22,952 nucleotides of DNA from CAZHGD01 sp964531735 (lineage in GTDB: Bacteria > Armatimonadota > UBA10988), in NCBI GenBank assembly GCA_964531735.1, contig CAZHGD010000122.1, positions 1 through 22,952 of the forward strand, written 5' to 3'. Shown here piece by piece: positions 6,972 through 13,611 of the stretch (position 1 is the stretch's first letter; every line of letters starts with the position of its first letter). The notes beneath the pieces are model-generated. The model did not search any database. It was given only the letters and a program-made list of their open reading frames with translations, and was not told the origin of the DNA. Position numbers and translations under genes: made by a program.

Positions 6972-9164
6972 ATGAGGCGGACGACGGTTAGCCTGCTGGC
7001 GCTGATGGCAGCGCTGTCGCTCGGCACGCCGGGTCAGGCGGCCGACGGTGATCTGGACGGCCTGCTGGCCGGTGTGAACGGGCTGACCGCGCCAGGCTGC
7101 ATCCCCGGGCCGCTGGTCGTCTTCGGCCCGGAGGCGTTCGTCGTCGTCTCCGCCAGGACCGGCAAGCTGCGCGCGGCCACCATCGGCGCGACGCGCTACG
7201 GCAAGGGCCGCGCGGTGGCCTACGGTCACGAGGGCTTCGCGCACTTGGCGAATCCCAGCAACCAGCGCCTGCTGGTCAACGCCGTCGGCTGGCTGGGCAG
7301 TGGCCGGCCGAACCTGCGCGTGGCGCTGTTCGGCAGTGACTCGCTGGCCGCGCCGGTGCGCGCCGCCGGACACACGCCGACCGTGGTCACCGAGGCCGAC
7401 CTGCGCGCCGGGCTGCCCAAGGCTGACGTGCTGCTGCTGCGCGTCGCGGCGCTGGACGCACCGCAGGAGGCGGCCCTGGTCGACGCGGTGGCCGCGTTCG
7501 TCGAGCGCGGCGGCGGCGTGCTGGGGCACGGCCTCGGCTGGGGCTGGAGCCAGCTCAATCCGGGCAAGGACCTGCCGACGCAGTTCGGCGGCAATCGCCT
7601 GCTGGTCCGCATGGGCCTGGCCTGGTCCGATGGTTATCTCGACCCGACGGCCCCCAACGGCGTCTACCTGACCGACCGTAGCGGGCTCGACCTGACGCAG
7701 GCCGACCGCGCCCTGGCCGCGCTGACCGGCCAGGCCAAGCTGGACGCGGGCGCCACGGCGCAGGCTGGTGCGACGCTGGCGCTGGCGCTCCGCGGCCTGC
7801 CGGCCGACGAGCCGCTGCTCCTGGCCAAGCTGGACCGACTGGTGGCCGAAGCCGGCACCATGCCCGTGCCCACCGCGAAGAAGCCGATCAGAGTGGACCA
7901 GCCGCTGGCGCGCCTGGCCGTGATTCGCGAGAGCGAGCGCTGGCGCCACCTGCCGCCCGAGAAGGTTACGGCCAGCCCGGCGGCGGCCGACTTCCCGGGC
8001 GCGGTCCTGGCCGAGGCGCCGCGGGTGTCGCGCAGCGTCGAGATCGACACCGCAGTGCCGGGCTGGCAGAGCCTGGGGCTCTATGCACCACCGGGCGAGG
8101 TGGTCGAAGTAACGCTACCGGCCACCGCCGCGGGGCGTGGGCTGGCGGTGCGGATCGGGCCGCACACCGATCAGAACTGGCATCACGACTCCTGGGCGCG
8201 GATGCCCTCGATCAGCCTTGGCGCGCCCTGCCGCGCGGCGGTCACCCGCGTGGCCAACCCGTACGGCGGCCTGGTCTACCTGGACGTGCCGGGCGGCTGC
8301 AAGCTGGGCCGCGTCACGGCCCGTCTCGCGGGCTGCGTCGAAGCGCCGCTGTTCGTCAACGGCGTCACGCCGCCGGCGCTCTGGCGCGAGAAACTGCGCG
8401 CGTTGCCCGGGCCCTGGGCCGAACTGGCCACGAAGAAGGTGATCCTCACCGTCCCGTCGGCTGTCGTTCGCGACCTGGACGACCCGGCCGCGTTGATGAC
8501 CTGGTGGGACAGCGTCATGGACGCCACCGCCGACCTGGTCAGCCGGCCGCACGAACGCCAGCGGCCGGAGCGCTACTGCACCGACCGCCAGATCAGCGCC
8601 GGCTACATGCACTCGGGCTACCCGATCATGACCCACCTGGACGTGGCCAAGGCGTTTGTCGACCTGCCCGGCCTGCGCAAGGGCAACTGGGGCATGTTCC
8701 ACGAGATGGGTCACAACCATCAGTCGGGCCACTGGACCTTCGACGGCACCGGCGAGGTGACGGTCAACCTGTTCACGCTCTACGTCTACGAGCACGTCTG
8801 CGGCGACCCCATCGCGAAGATGGACCGCATGCACGAGCCGAAGCTGCTGGCCCGCGAGCAGGCCTTCCTGGCCAAGGGCGCGCCGTTCGCCGAGTGGAAG
8901 AGCGACCCGTTCCTGGCGCTCCGAATGTACGTCGAACTGATCGAGGGCTTCGGTTGGGACGCGCTCAAACGCGTCATCAACTCCTACAACCGCTCCGCGC
9001 CGGCCGACTTGCCGAAGACCGACGACGACAAGCGGGACCAGTGGCTGGTGCGCTACTCGCGCGAGGTGGGCCGCAACCTCGGCCCGTTCTTCCAGCGCTG
9101 GGGCGTGCCGACGTCGCCGAAGGCGCGCGACGCGGTGAAGGACCTGCCGAACTGGCTGCCGTGA
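6972..9164 (+). CDS. Secreted M60-like zinc metallopeptidase (enhancin/TCAF-type)
   Basis: A 730-residue exported protein. The signal peptide is MRRTTVSLLALMAALSLG...QA with cleavage near residue 23. The C-terminal catalytic domain has the gluzincin motif HEMGH at 577-581 and a downstream Glu595 in GEVTVNLFTLY, matching the HExxH-X(8-28)-E pattern of peptidase family M60. Family members cleave mucins and other O-glycoproteins. The N-terminal half (about 40-230) contains an alpha/beta segment (PGPLVVFGPEAF, RYGKGRAVAYGHEG) resembling the amidotransferase-like domain next to M60 domains in TCAF proteins; this part is inference. A beta-sandwich-like region at about 350-450 precedes the peptidase. 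ATG 6972 has GGAG nine bases upstream; the frame is open much further upstream but overlaps the divergent pseudopilin gene. Target protein unknown. Confidence 0.88.
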   Translation: MRRTTVSLLALMAALSLGTPGQAADGDLDGLLAGVNGLTAPGCIPGPLVVFGPEAFVVVSARTGKLRAATIGATRYGKGRAVAYGHEGFAHLANPSNQRLLVNAVGWLGSGRPNLRVALFGSDSLAAPVRAAGHTPTVVTEADLRAGLPKADVLLLRVAALDAPQEAALVDAVAAFVERGGGVLGHGLGWGWSQLNPGKDLPTQFGGNRLLVRMGLAWSDGYLDPTAPNGVYLTDRSGLDLTQADRALAALTGQAKLDAGATAQAGATLALALRGLPADEPLLLAKLDRLVAEAGTMPVPTAKKPIRVDQPLARLAVIRESERWRHLPPEKVTASPAAADFPGAVLAEAPRVSRSVEIDTAVPGWQSLGLYAPPGEVVEVTLPATAAGRGLAVRIGPHTDQNWHHDSWARMPSISLGAPCRAAVTRVANPYGGLVYLDVPGGCKLGRVTARLAGCVEAPLFVNGVTPPALWREKLRALPGPWAELATKKVILTVPSAVVRDLDDPAALMTWWDSVMDATADLVSRPHERQRPERYCTDRQISAGYMHSGYPIMTHLDVAKAFVDLPGLRKGNWGMFHEMGHNHQSGHWTFDGTGEVTVNLFTLYVYEHVCGDPIAKMDRMHEPKLLAREQAFLAKGAPFAEWKSDPFLALRMYVELIEGFGWDALKRVINSYNRSAPADLPKTDDDKRDQWLVRYSREVGRNLGPFFQRWGVPTSPKARDAVKDLPNWLP

Positions 9165-9177
9165 TGGCCAGGAGCGG

Positions 9178-9223
9178 CCTGCCGCACGCGCGGGCCGGTG
9201 AGTTGCCCGCACGGACCGGCAGG
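9178..9223. terminator. Two-stage hairpin after the M60-like gene
   Basis: CCTGCCG (9178-9184) pairs with CGGCAGG (9217-9223), and inside it GCGGGC (9190-9195) pairs with GCCCGC (9205-9210). The structure begins 13 bases after the peptidase stop and ends just before the promoter of the toxin-antitoxin pair. It would insulate the two units. No T-run follows. Confidence 0.4.
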
Positions 9224-9230
9224 TGGTCCA

Positions 9231-9259
9231 TTGACCGCCACGGGCTGCGGGGCTAGGAT
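9231..9259 (+). promoter_or_regulatory. Promoter of the hicAB-type operon
   Basis: TTGACC (9231-9236, five of six matches) and TAGGAT (9254-9259, four of six) are separated by 17 bases. This is the strongest sigma70-like promoter seen in the window. The start near 9266 leaves about 44 bases before the toxin ATG. A dyad GATCGC...GCGATC (9272-9277, 9287-9292) follows within the leader and could be an operator. Confidence 0.5.
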
Positions 9260-9309
9260 GCCGTCTGGCCGGATCGCCGCAGCCGCGCGATCGGTCTGGG
9301 CAGGCAGGC

Positions 9310-9624
9310 ATGGGTTCGGTCGACAAGCTGGTGGCAAGGCTGGCCAATAACCCGCGGAATGTGCGCTTCGATGAGCTGGTGAGAGTGCTGGAGAGCCTGG
9401 GCTGGCATCAACGGAGCGGCTCTGGTGGCAGCCACCGGCGCTTCGACGCCCCTGATGGCGCTGGTTTCGTTGTTGTGGTAGAACCGCATGGAGCGCGGCG
9501 CTACGTGAGCCCGCGCGCGGTGGCCGATGTACTCGCGCTGTGGGCACAGGCGAGCAGTCAGCGCCAGGACGCTCGCGGCGATGGTGCAGAGGATGCAAGT
9601 GATGGACCCGATCCAGCTGATTGA
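9310..9624 (+). CDS. hicA: HicA-family mRNA interferase toxin
   Basis: A 104-residue protein with the HicA dsRBD-like fold signature: DKLVARLANNPRNVRFDELVRVLESLGW, then GSGGSHRRF with the catalytic-type His42, and a final helix SPRAVADVLALW. HicA toxins cleave mRNA at the ribosome or in solution. The core ends near residue 82; the remaining roughly 22 residues (acidic, Asp/Gly-rich) extend beyond usual HicA length and partly overlap the next gene. The ribosome binding site is weak (GGCAGGCAGGC before ATG 9310). The order toxin then antitoxin matches hicAB operons. Sequence identity to characterised HicA looks modest, so activity is inferred from the motif and gene order. Confidence 0.82.
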   Translation: MGSVDKLVARLANNPRNVRFDELVRVLESLGWHQRSGSGGSHRRFDAPDGAGFVVVVEPHGARRYVSPRAVADVLALWAQASSQRQDARGDGAEDASDGPDPAD

Positions 9625-9835
9625 CCAGGCGCGCCGGTATCCGGTGACCATCCGGCCAGACGCCGATGAGGTCTTCATCGCCGTCATCCCCGACTTCCCC
9701 ACGGTCTATACCAACGGCGACACCCCAGAGGAAGCCCTGGCCAATGCGTACGCTGGCATCGCCTTGGCCCTGGAGTGGTACTTGGAGAACGGGCAGGCAC
9801 CACCGCGACCTGCCGTTCGCGCCTGCGCTGCCTGA
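9602..9835 (+). CDS. hicB: HicB-family antitoxin, short form without DNA-binding domain
   Basis: A 77-residue protein with the HicB partial RNase H-like fold: EVFIAVIPDFPTVYTNGDTPEEALANAYAGIALALEWYLENGQAPPRP. The GDTPEEALANA stretch is diagnostic. HicB binds and blocks HicA. ATG 9602 was chosen over ATG 9581 and 9593 because AGAGG (9588-9592) is correctly placed and the protein then begins like the family. It overlaps the toxin gene by 23 bases in another frame, which suggests translational coupling. No helix-turn-helix or ribbon-helix-helix segment is present at the C-terminus (AVRACAA), so autoregulation would need another factor or HicA itself. It ends 16 bases from the convergent beta-helix gene. 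Confidence 0.85.
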   Translation: MDPIQLIDQARRYPVTIRPDADEVFIAVIPDFPTVYTNGDTPEEALANAYAGIALALEWYLENGQAPPRPAVRACAA

Positions 9836-9851
9836 CTGAGCCGGCCCCCGT

Positions 9852-11285
9852 CTACGGCTGGTGCGCACCAATGCTCGGTGCCCCGCCGGCCGGCAGCGGA
9901 TTGCCCCAGAAGTCGCGCCCGCCGCTGTCGGCGATCGGCGTGCCGGCCCGGCGGCATGGCGAGCCGGCCTGCAACTCGTAGCCACGGGTGGTCGCGAAGC
10001 CGTTGCCGCCTTGGCCCGGCGCCACCAACAGCGGGTCGCCCAGCACGGCGGCGGCATCGTGCGGCCGGCGGACGTGTCGCCCGGCGAAGGCGTTGTGGTC
10101 GAAGACCACGTTCTTCAGGCCGCCGAAGCTGTAGCGCGCCTCGCCGTCGATGGCGAACAGGTTGTTGGTGAACCGCACCCCGTCCGGCGCGCCCATGGTG
10201 CTGCGGACCAACTCGACCTTCAGATCGGGCCGCACGTAGACCGTGTTGTGCTCAATCCGGCAGTTCCGCGCCTGGTCGGTCTCGAAGGTGAAGGTCGCCG
10301 TGCCGTCGTTCTGGCTGAGGTTGTAGCGCGCCACAGTGTCGCGTCCGCCGCAGACCAGCAGGAAGCCACCCGCGTTGTCGTGGCTCCAGTTGTACTGGAA
10401 GATGGTGCCGCGACAGGAGATGTCGTCGTCAAACGCCTCGCTGTCCCAGATGGTCAGCCCGCCGACCGCGGTGTGGCTGACCTCGTTGAACTGGATCAGC
10501 GTGTCTTCGCAGCGGTGCGGCCACATGCCGGCGCACGCCCGCTCGCCCGGGCGGCGGCCGACCCGTTGGTGGGCATAGCGTACCGTGTTGCGCTCGATCA
10601 CCGCGGCCCGGCAGGCCAGGATGAAGATACCGTCTCCGCCGATGTCCTCCAGCGTGTTGCCGCGGATGACCACGCGCTGGTTGCGGTGCTTATCGCTCGG
10701 CGGGCCCGGGTAGTCGGTGACCAGGATGCCGTTGCGGTCGACGTGGCGGATGGTGCAGCCCTCGATCAGCAGATCGTCGAACCAGGTGGTCTCGCCCGAG
10801 TGGCTGGCCAGCACGCCGCTATCGTCGCCGGTGCTGCCGCCGCGCGTGTCGTGGATATCGAGGCCGACCAGGTGCAGATGGCGCGCCACGCCGTACTGCT
10901 TCAGCCGCAACAGCACGCCGGTCCGGCCGCCGGTCACCTCCAGGTTGCGCAGCTCCCATTGCTGGACGTTCTCCAGCACCACCGCCGCGCCGTCACGGTC
11001 GCCGGCGGCCTCCAGGCGCGGCTTCGCGCCGTCGCCATAGCGGTCGACCACCAGCGGCCGGCCGGGCTCGCCCGAGCAGCGCGGGCGCAGGCAGCCGCGC
11101 TGCACCGTGCCGGCGCGCAGCAGAATGCGGCTGCCGGGCTCGAACACCGTCTCGTTGACCTTGGCCAACGTGCGCCAGGCCCGCGCCGGCGCCAGGCCGT
11201 CGCGCTGGTCGTCGCCGGTGACGCTGTCCACATAGTAGGTTGGCGCGGCCAGCGCCAGCAGGGCCAACGGAACCAGACTGACCAT
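9852..11285 (-). CDS. Secreted right-handed parallel beta-helix repeat protein
   Basis: A 477-residue exported protein. A short signal peptide (MVSLVPLALLALAA) leads straight to YYVDSVTGDDQRDGLAPARAWRTL, the standard opening of secreted beta-helix proteins, followed by GSRILLRAGT and PLVVDRYGDGAKPRL. From about residue 100 to 400 short strands repeat in the parallel beta-helix pattern (VLENVQQWELRNLEVTGG, VVIRGNTLEDIGGDGIFI, CRIEHNTVYVR). The fold is typical of polysaccharide lyases, pectate lyases and epimerases; no catalytic site can be assigned by eye. GAGGAG lies five bases before ATG 11285. It follows the MFS gene by 43 bases on the same strand, suggesting co-transcription of a polysaccharide-acting protein with a sugar carrier. 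Confidence 0.87.
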   Translation of the reverse strand: MVSLVPLALLALAAPTYYVDSVTGDDQRDGLAPARAWRTLAKVNETVFEPGSRILLRAGTVQRGCLRPRCSGEPGRPLVVDRYGDGAKPRLEAAGDRDGAAVVLENVQQWELRNLEVTGGRTGVLLRLKQYGVARHLHLVGLDIHDTRGGSTGDDSGVLASHSGETTWFDDLLIEGCTIRHVDRNGILVTDYPGPPSDKHRNQRVVIRGNTLEDIGGDGIFILACRAAVIERNTVRYAHQRVGRRPGERACAGMWPHRCEDTLIQFNEVSHTAVGGLTIWDSEAFDDDISCRGTIFQYNWSHDNAGGFLLVCGGRDTVARYNLSQNDGTATFTFETDQARNCRIEHNTVYVRPDLKVELVRSTMGAPDGVRFTNNLFAIDGEARYSFGGLKNVVFDHNAFAGRHVRRPHDAAAVLGDPLLVAPGQGGNGFATTRGYELQAGSPCRRAGTPIADSGGRDFWGNPLPAGGAPSIGAHQP

Positions 11286-11328
11286 CGGATCTCCTCACGA
11301 GCGTTGGGCTGGTCACGGCCGGCCCTGG

Positions 11329-12738
11329 CTAGGCCGGGCCGGGGCCACCACCACCGCCCACCTCCTCGTGAATGCCCATCGCGCGGTAACCACCCGCCGC
11401 GCGCGTGGCCACCAGCATCAGCGCGAAGATGACCACCAGCACCACCGGCAGCACCGCCACGGCGCGGAACGTCTTCGCAGCGCCTTGCTTGTTGGCTTCC
11501 TTGATGGCGGCCTGGTCGGCTGCGGCGGTCAGCGTGGCCGCCCGCTCGGGGTTGTACTTGCCGTCCACCACGACCTGCCGGGCCACGGGCGCGGGCAGCG
11601 CGGCGATGGCGCCCTGGTCGTAGAGGCGACCCATGACCGGTCCGGCCAGACCGGCGGCGACGTTGCCGGCCGCGCCGAGCAGCGCCAGCCCCAACGCCCC
11701 GGTCTTCGGATAGCGCTCGGCCGCCACCCCCAGCATGGTCGGCCAGAAGAAGGCCTTGCCGAAGCCGAAGATCGTGGCGGCCAGGAACGCCGTGCCGGCC
11801 GTGAACGAGAAGCTCAGCGCGACCAGACCGAGCGCCGACAGCAGCGCCGCGCCGCAGAGCATGCCGATGGGCGACAGCGCATGGATGAACGTGCCGGCGT
11901 AGACCCGCAGAACGAACATCAGCCCGGCGGTGTACACCAGGAACAGAATGCCCTGAATGCCGACGGTATCGGTCAGCACCGAGCCGACCCACTGGTCCGG
12001 CCCGAGCTCGGTGACCGCCGTCAGGCACATGCAGAACATGACCAGCAGGAAGCCGGGCACCAGCGACGCGCGGAGCATCTCGCGATTGCTGACCCCCGAG
12101 GCCACCCGCTCGGTGACCGGGAACTCCTGCTTGAGCGTCAGCACCAGGTAGATCACGGCGGCGACGATGATGGTCGCCATCTTGAGCTTCCAGCTCAGCG
12201 AGGTCAGTGGCCCCGGCACCGGATCGGCCGGCAGCGCCATGAGCTTGTTGACCAAGGTGGTCAGCAAGCCACCGATGATCAGGCCGCCTGGCCAGAAGGC
12301 GTGCAGCAGGTTGAGCTTGGAGGTCTTGTCCGTCGGGTACATGGTGGCCACCAGCGGGTTGGTGACCGCTTCCACGGTGCCGTTGGCCAGGCCAAGAATC
12401 AGGCTCGCCAGCAGCAGCAGCGGGAAGCCCACGGCTGGCGAGGCGATGACCAGCAGCGTGCCGACGATGTGGCCGACGGCGGCCAGCCGCAACAGCAGGC
12501 CCATGCCGATGGTGTCGCAGAGCGGCCCGACCAGCAGAATCGCAATCGGGAAGCCCCAGATGCCGAGCAGCGTGATGTAGCCCTGCTGCTCGTGCGACAG
12601 GCTGAACTCCAGTCCGAAGGCCTTGAGGATGTCACCGCGGATGGAGAAGGTCATCGCGGTGGTCAAGATGGCCATGCAACTGGCGATCATCAGCTTGCGG
12701 TGGTCGTAGTGGACGTCGGCGGCCGGCGGGGCACTCAC
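11329..12738 (-). CDS. MFS transporter, probable sugar permease
   Basis: A 469-residue integral membrane protein with about twelve hydrophobic helices. The loop between helices 2 and 3 carries GPLCDTIG at 71-78, a version of the MFS G-x-L-x-D signature. ANGTVEAVTNPLVATMYP and LNLLHAFWPGGLIIGGLL resemble FucP-like and related sugar MFS proteins, so a monosaccharide is a reasonable substrate guess. A hydrophilic insert of about 50 residues (VDGKYNPERAATLTAAADQ) precedes the last helix, and the C-terminus is Gly-rich. GTG 12738 was chosen as start because AGGAGG (12745-12750) is six bases upstream; the longer open frame has no comparable site. It is co-directional with the PIN toxin gene upstream and the beta-helix gene downstream. 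Confidence 0.88.
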   Translation of the reverse strand: MSAPPAADVHYDHRKLMIASCMAILTTAMTFSIRGDILKAFGLEFSLSHEQQGYITLLGIWGFPIAILLVGPLCDTIGMGLLLRLAAVGHIVGTLLVIASPAVGFPLLLLASLILGLANGTVEAVTNPLVATMYPTDKTSKLNLLHAFWPGGLIIGGLLTTLVNKLMALPADPVPGPLTSLSWKLKMATIIVAAVIYLVLTLKQEFPVTERVASGVSNREMLRASLVPGFLLVMFCMCLTAVTELGPDQWVGSVLTDTVGIQGILFLVYTAGLMFVLRVYAGTFIHALSPIGMLCGAALLSALGLVALSFSFTAGTAFLAATIFGFGKAFFWPTMLGVAAERYPKTGALGLALLGAAGNVAAGLAGPVMGRLYDQGAIAALPAPVARQVVVDGKYNPERAATLTAAADQAAIKEANKQGAAKTFRAVAVLPVVLVVIFALMLVATRAAGGYRAMGIHEEVGGGGGPGPA

Positions 12739-12803
12739 GAGGCACCTCCTGGTGGCGGAAGGTCCCAGACCCGTGCGCACGCCGCGGGCGTTCTGGGCTG
12801 GCA

Positions 12804-12821
12804 GCCGGTTCGGCAACCGGC
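12804..12821. terminator. Small hairpin between PIN toxin and MFS genes
   Basis: GCCGGTT (12804-12810) and AACCGGC (12815-12821) form a perfect 7-bp stem with a four-base loop in the 105-base gap between the PIN stop and the MFS start. It may separate the toxin-antitoxin unit from the transporter. No T-run. Confidence 0.3.
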
Positions 12822-12843
12822 CTGGCGGTCCTTCCCCAGCGGC

Positions 12844-13272
12844 TCAGGTGTCGCGCTCGCCGGTGGCGCGCTGCCGCCACGCCGTGATGAACTGGGCTGG
12901 CGACACCACGGTGACGCCGCAGCGCCGGTCGCCCGGGAAATGCGCCAGGTTGCCGGTTACCAGGCACTCGGCCCGAGCCGACACCGCCAACTCCAGGAAG
13001 GGCTCGTCGTCGCGGTCGGGCAGCATCACCGGCAACGGACTCGCCGAGACCATCAGGCCACGGTACACGACGTAGTCAAGGAGCGCTGCCACCTGTCCTG
13101 GATCGAACCGAAAGCGAGGCCGGTGCAGCACGGCTTCATACTCGCCTAACACCCGCGCGTCGAGACAGAGCGTCAGGTCGCCTCCCGCCACCAGCCGCAC
13201 GATGTCGCCGGGCGGCCCGGACGGTGAGAGCAGGCCCGCCACCAGGACGTTCGTGTCCAGCACGATGGTCAT
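12844..13272 (-). CDS. PIN-domain ribonuclease toxin
   Basis: A 142-residue PIN-domain protein of the putative-toxin PIN family. The first acidic residue is Asp6 in IVLDTNVLVAGLLSPSGPP, the second Glu44 (LGEYEAVL), and a cluster PDRDDEPFLELA (85-96) supplies the third and fourth acidic positions. TGNLAHFP closes the domain. Such toxins are Mg-dependent RNases, often acting on tRNA or rRNA. Its ATG overlaps the antitoxin stop by four bases (ATGA), typical of translational coupling in a toxin-antitoxin operon. No own ribosome binding site is needed with that arrangement. The RNA target cannot be inferred. Confidence 0.9.
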   Translation of the reverse strand: MTIVLDTNVLVAGLLSPSGPPGDIVRLVAGGDLTLCLDARVLGEYEAVLHRPRFRFDPGQVAALLDYVVYRGLMVSASPLPVMLPDRDDEPFLELAVSARAECLVTGNLAHFPGDRRCGVTVVSPAQFITAWRQRATGERDT

Positions 13273-13556
13273 CGGCGGCCGTCTGCCCGTGCCGCCGCCA
13301 CCTCGGCGTCGATATCGTCGGCCGTCAGCCGATCCAGGCCCTCGGCGACCGACCGCCGCTGCAAGCCGGCCACGGCCTGGGCGGCGCGCGCCTGACGGAA
13401 CGCTGCCAACGCCTGCTCCAGATTGGCCTCATCCACCGCCGCCAGGATGGCCACCGGCCGGCCGTTGCTGGTGATGACCATCTCGCGCTCCGCCGGCAAC
13501 TCGCGCCACACCTCGGCCGACCGACTGCGCAGGTCACGCACACTCAAGAAACGCAC
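13269..13556 (-). CDS. Phd/YefM-family antitoxin
   Basis: A 95-residue protein beginning RFLSVRDLRSRSAEVWRELP and continuing EMVITSNGRPVAILAAVDE, the Phd/YefM DNA-binding N-terminal pattern. A charged, probably flexible C-terminal half (LEQALAAFRQARAAQ...TADDIDAEVAAARADGRR) would wrap the PIN toxin. GTG 13556 was chosen over ATG 13580 because GGAG (13567-13564) lies seven bases upstream and the family motif then starts at once. Phd-family antitoxins repress their own operon; a perfect dyad at 13567-13595 overlaps the predicted promoter. Antitoxin before toxin with a 4-base overlap supports the pairing. Confidence 0.88.
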   Translation of the reverse strand: MRFLSVRDLRSRSAEVWRELPAEREMVITSNGRPVAILAAVDEANLEQALAAFRQARAAQAVAGLQRRSVAEGLDRLTADDIDAEVAAARADGRR

Positions 13557-13566
13557 GGCTCTGCTC

Positions 13567-13595
13567 CGATCGTGTCTCAATTGTGCCCACGATCG
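13567..13595. promoter_or_regulatory. Perfect operator-like dyad at the antitoxin/toxin promoter
   Basis: CGATCGTG (13567-13574) and CACGATCG (13588-13595) are exact reverse complements. Their centres are 21 bases apart, about two helical turns, so both arms face the same side of the DNA. The dyad starts 11 bases upstream of the antitoxin GTG and covers the -10 box. This is the layout expected for autorepression by Phd-family dimers. The arms and spacing are read directly; binding is inferred. Confidence 0.6.
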
Positions 13596-13608
13596 CGTCT
13601 CGGCGCAA
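13580..13608 (-). promoter_or_regulatory. Candidate promoter of the Phd/PIN operon
   Basis: On the minus strand TTGCGC (13608-13603) and CACAAT (13585-13580) are 17 bases apart. Matches are three of six and four of six, so the boxes are weak, but the overlap with the perfect dyad supports the position. It lies in the 55-base gap after the DUF4838 gene stop. Confidence 0.35.
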
Positions 13609-13611
13609 GCC

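Noticed and set aside
9836..9851. Terminator between hicB and the convergent beta-helix gene
   Set aside because: Only 16 bases separate the stops, and no inverted repeat is visible there.
11368..13149. 593-codon plus-strand open frame
   Set aside because: Antisense to the MFS and PIN genes; its sequence is dominated by Gln, His, Gly and Arg and lacks hydrophobic periodicity or motifs.
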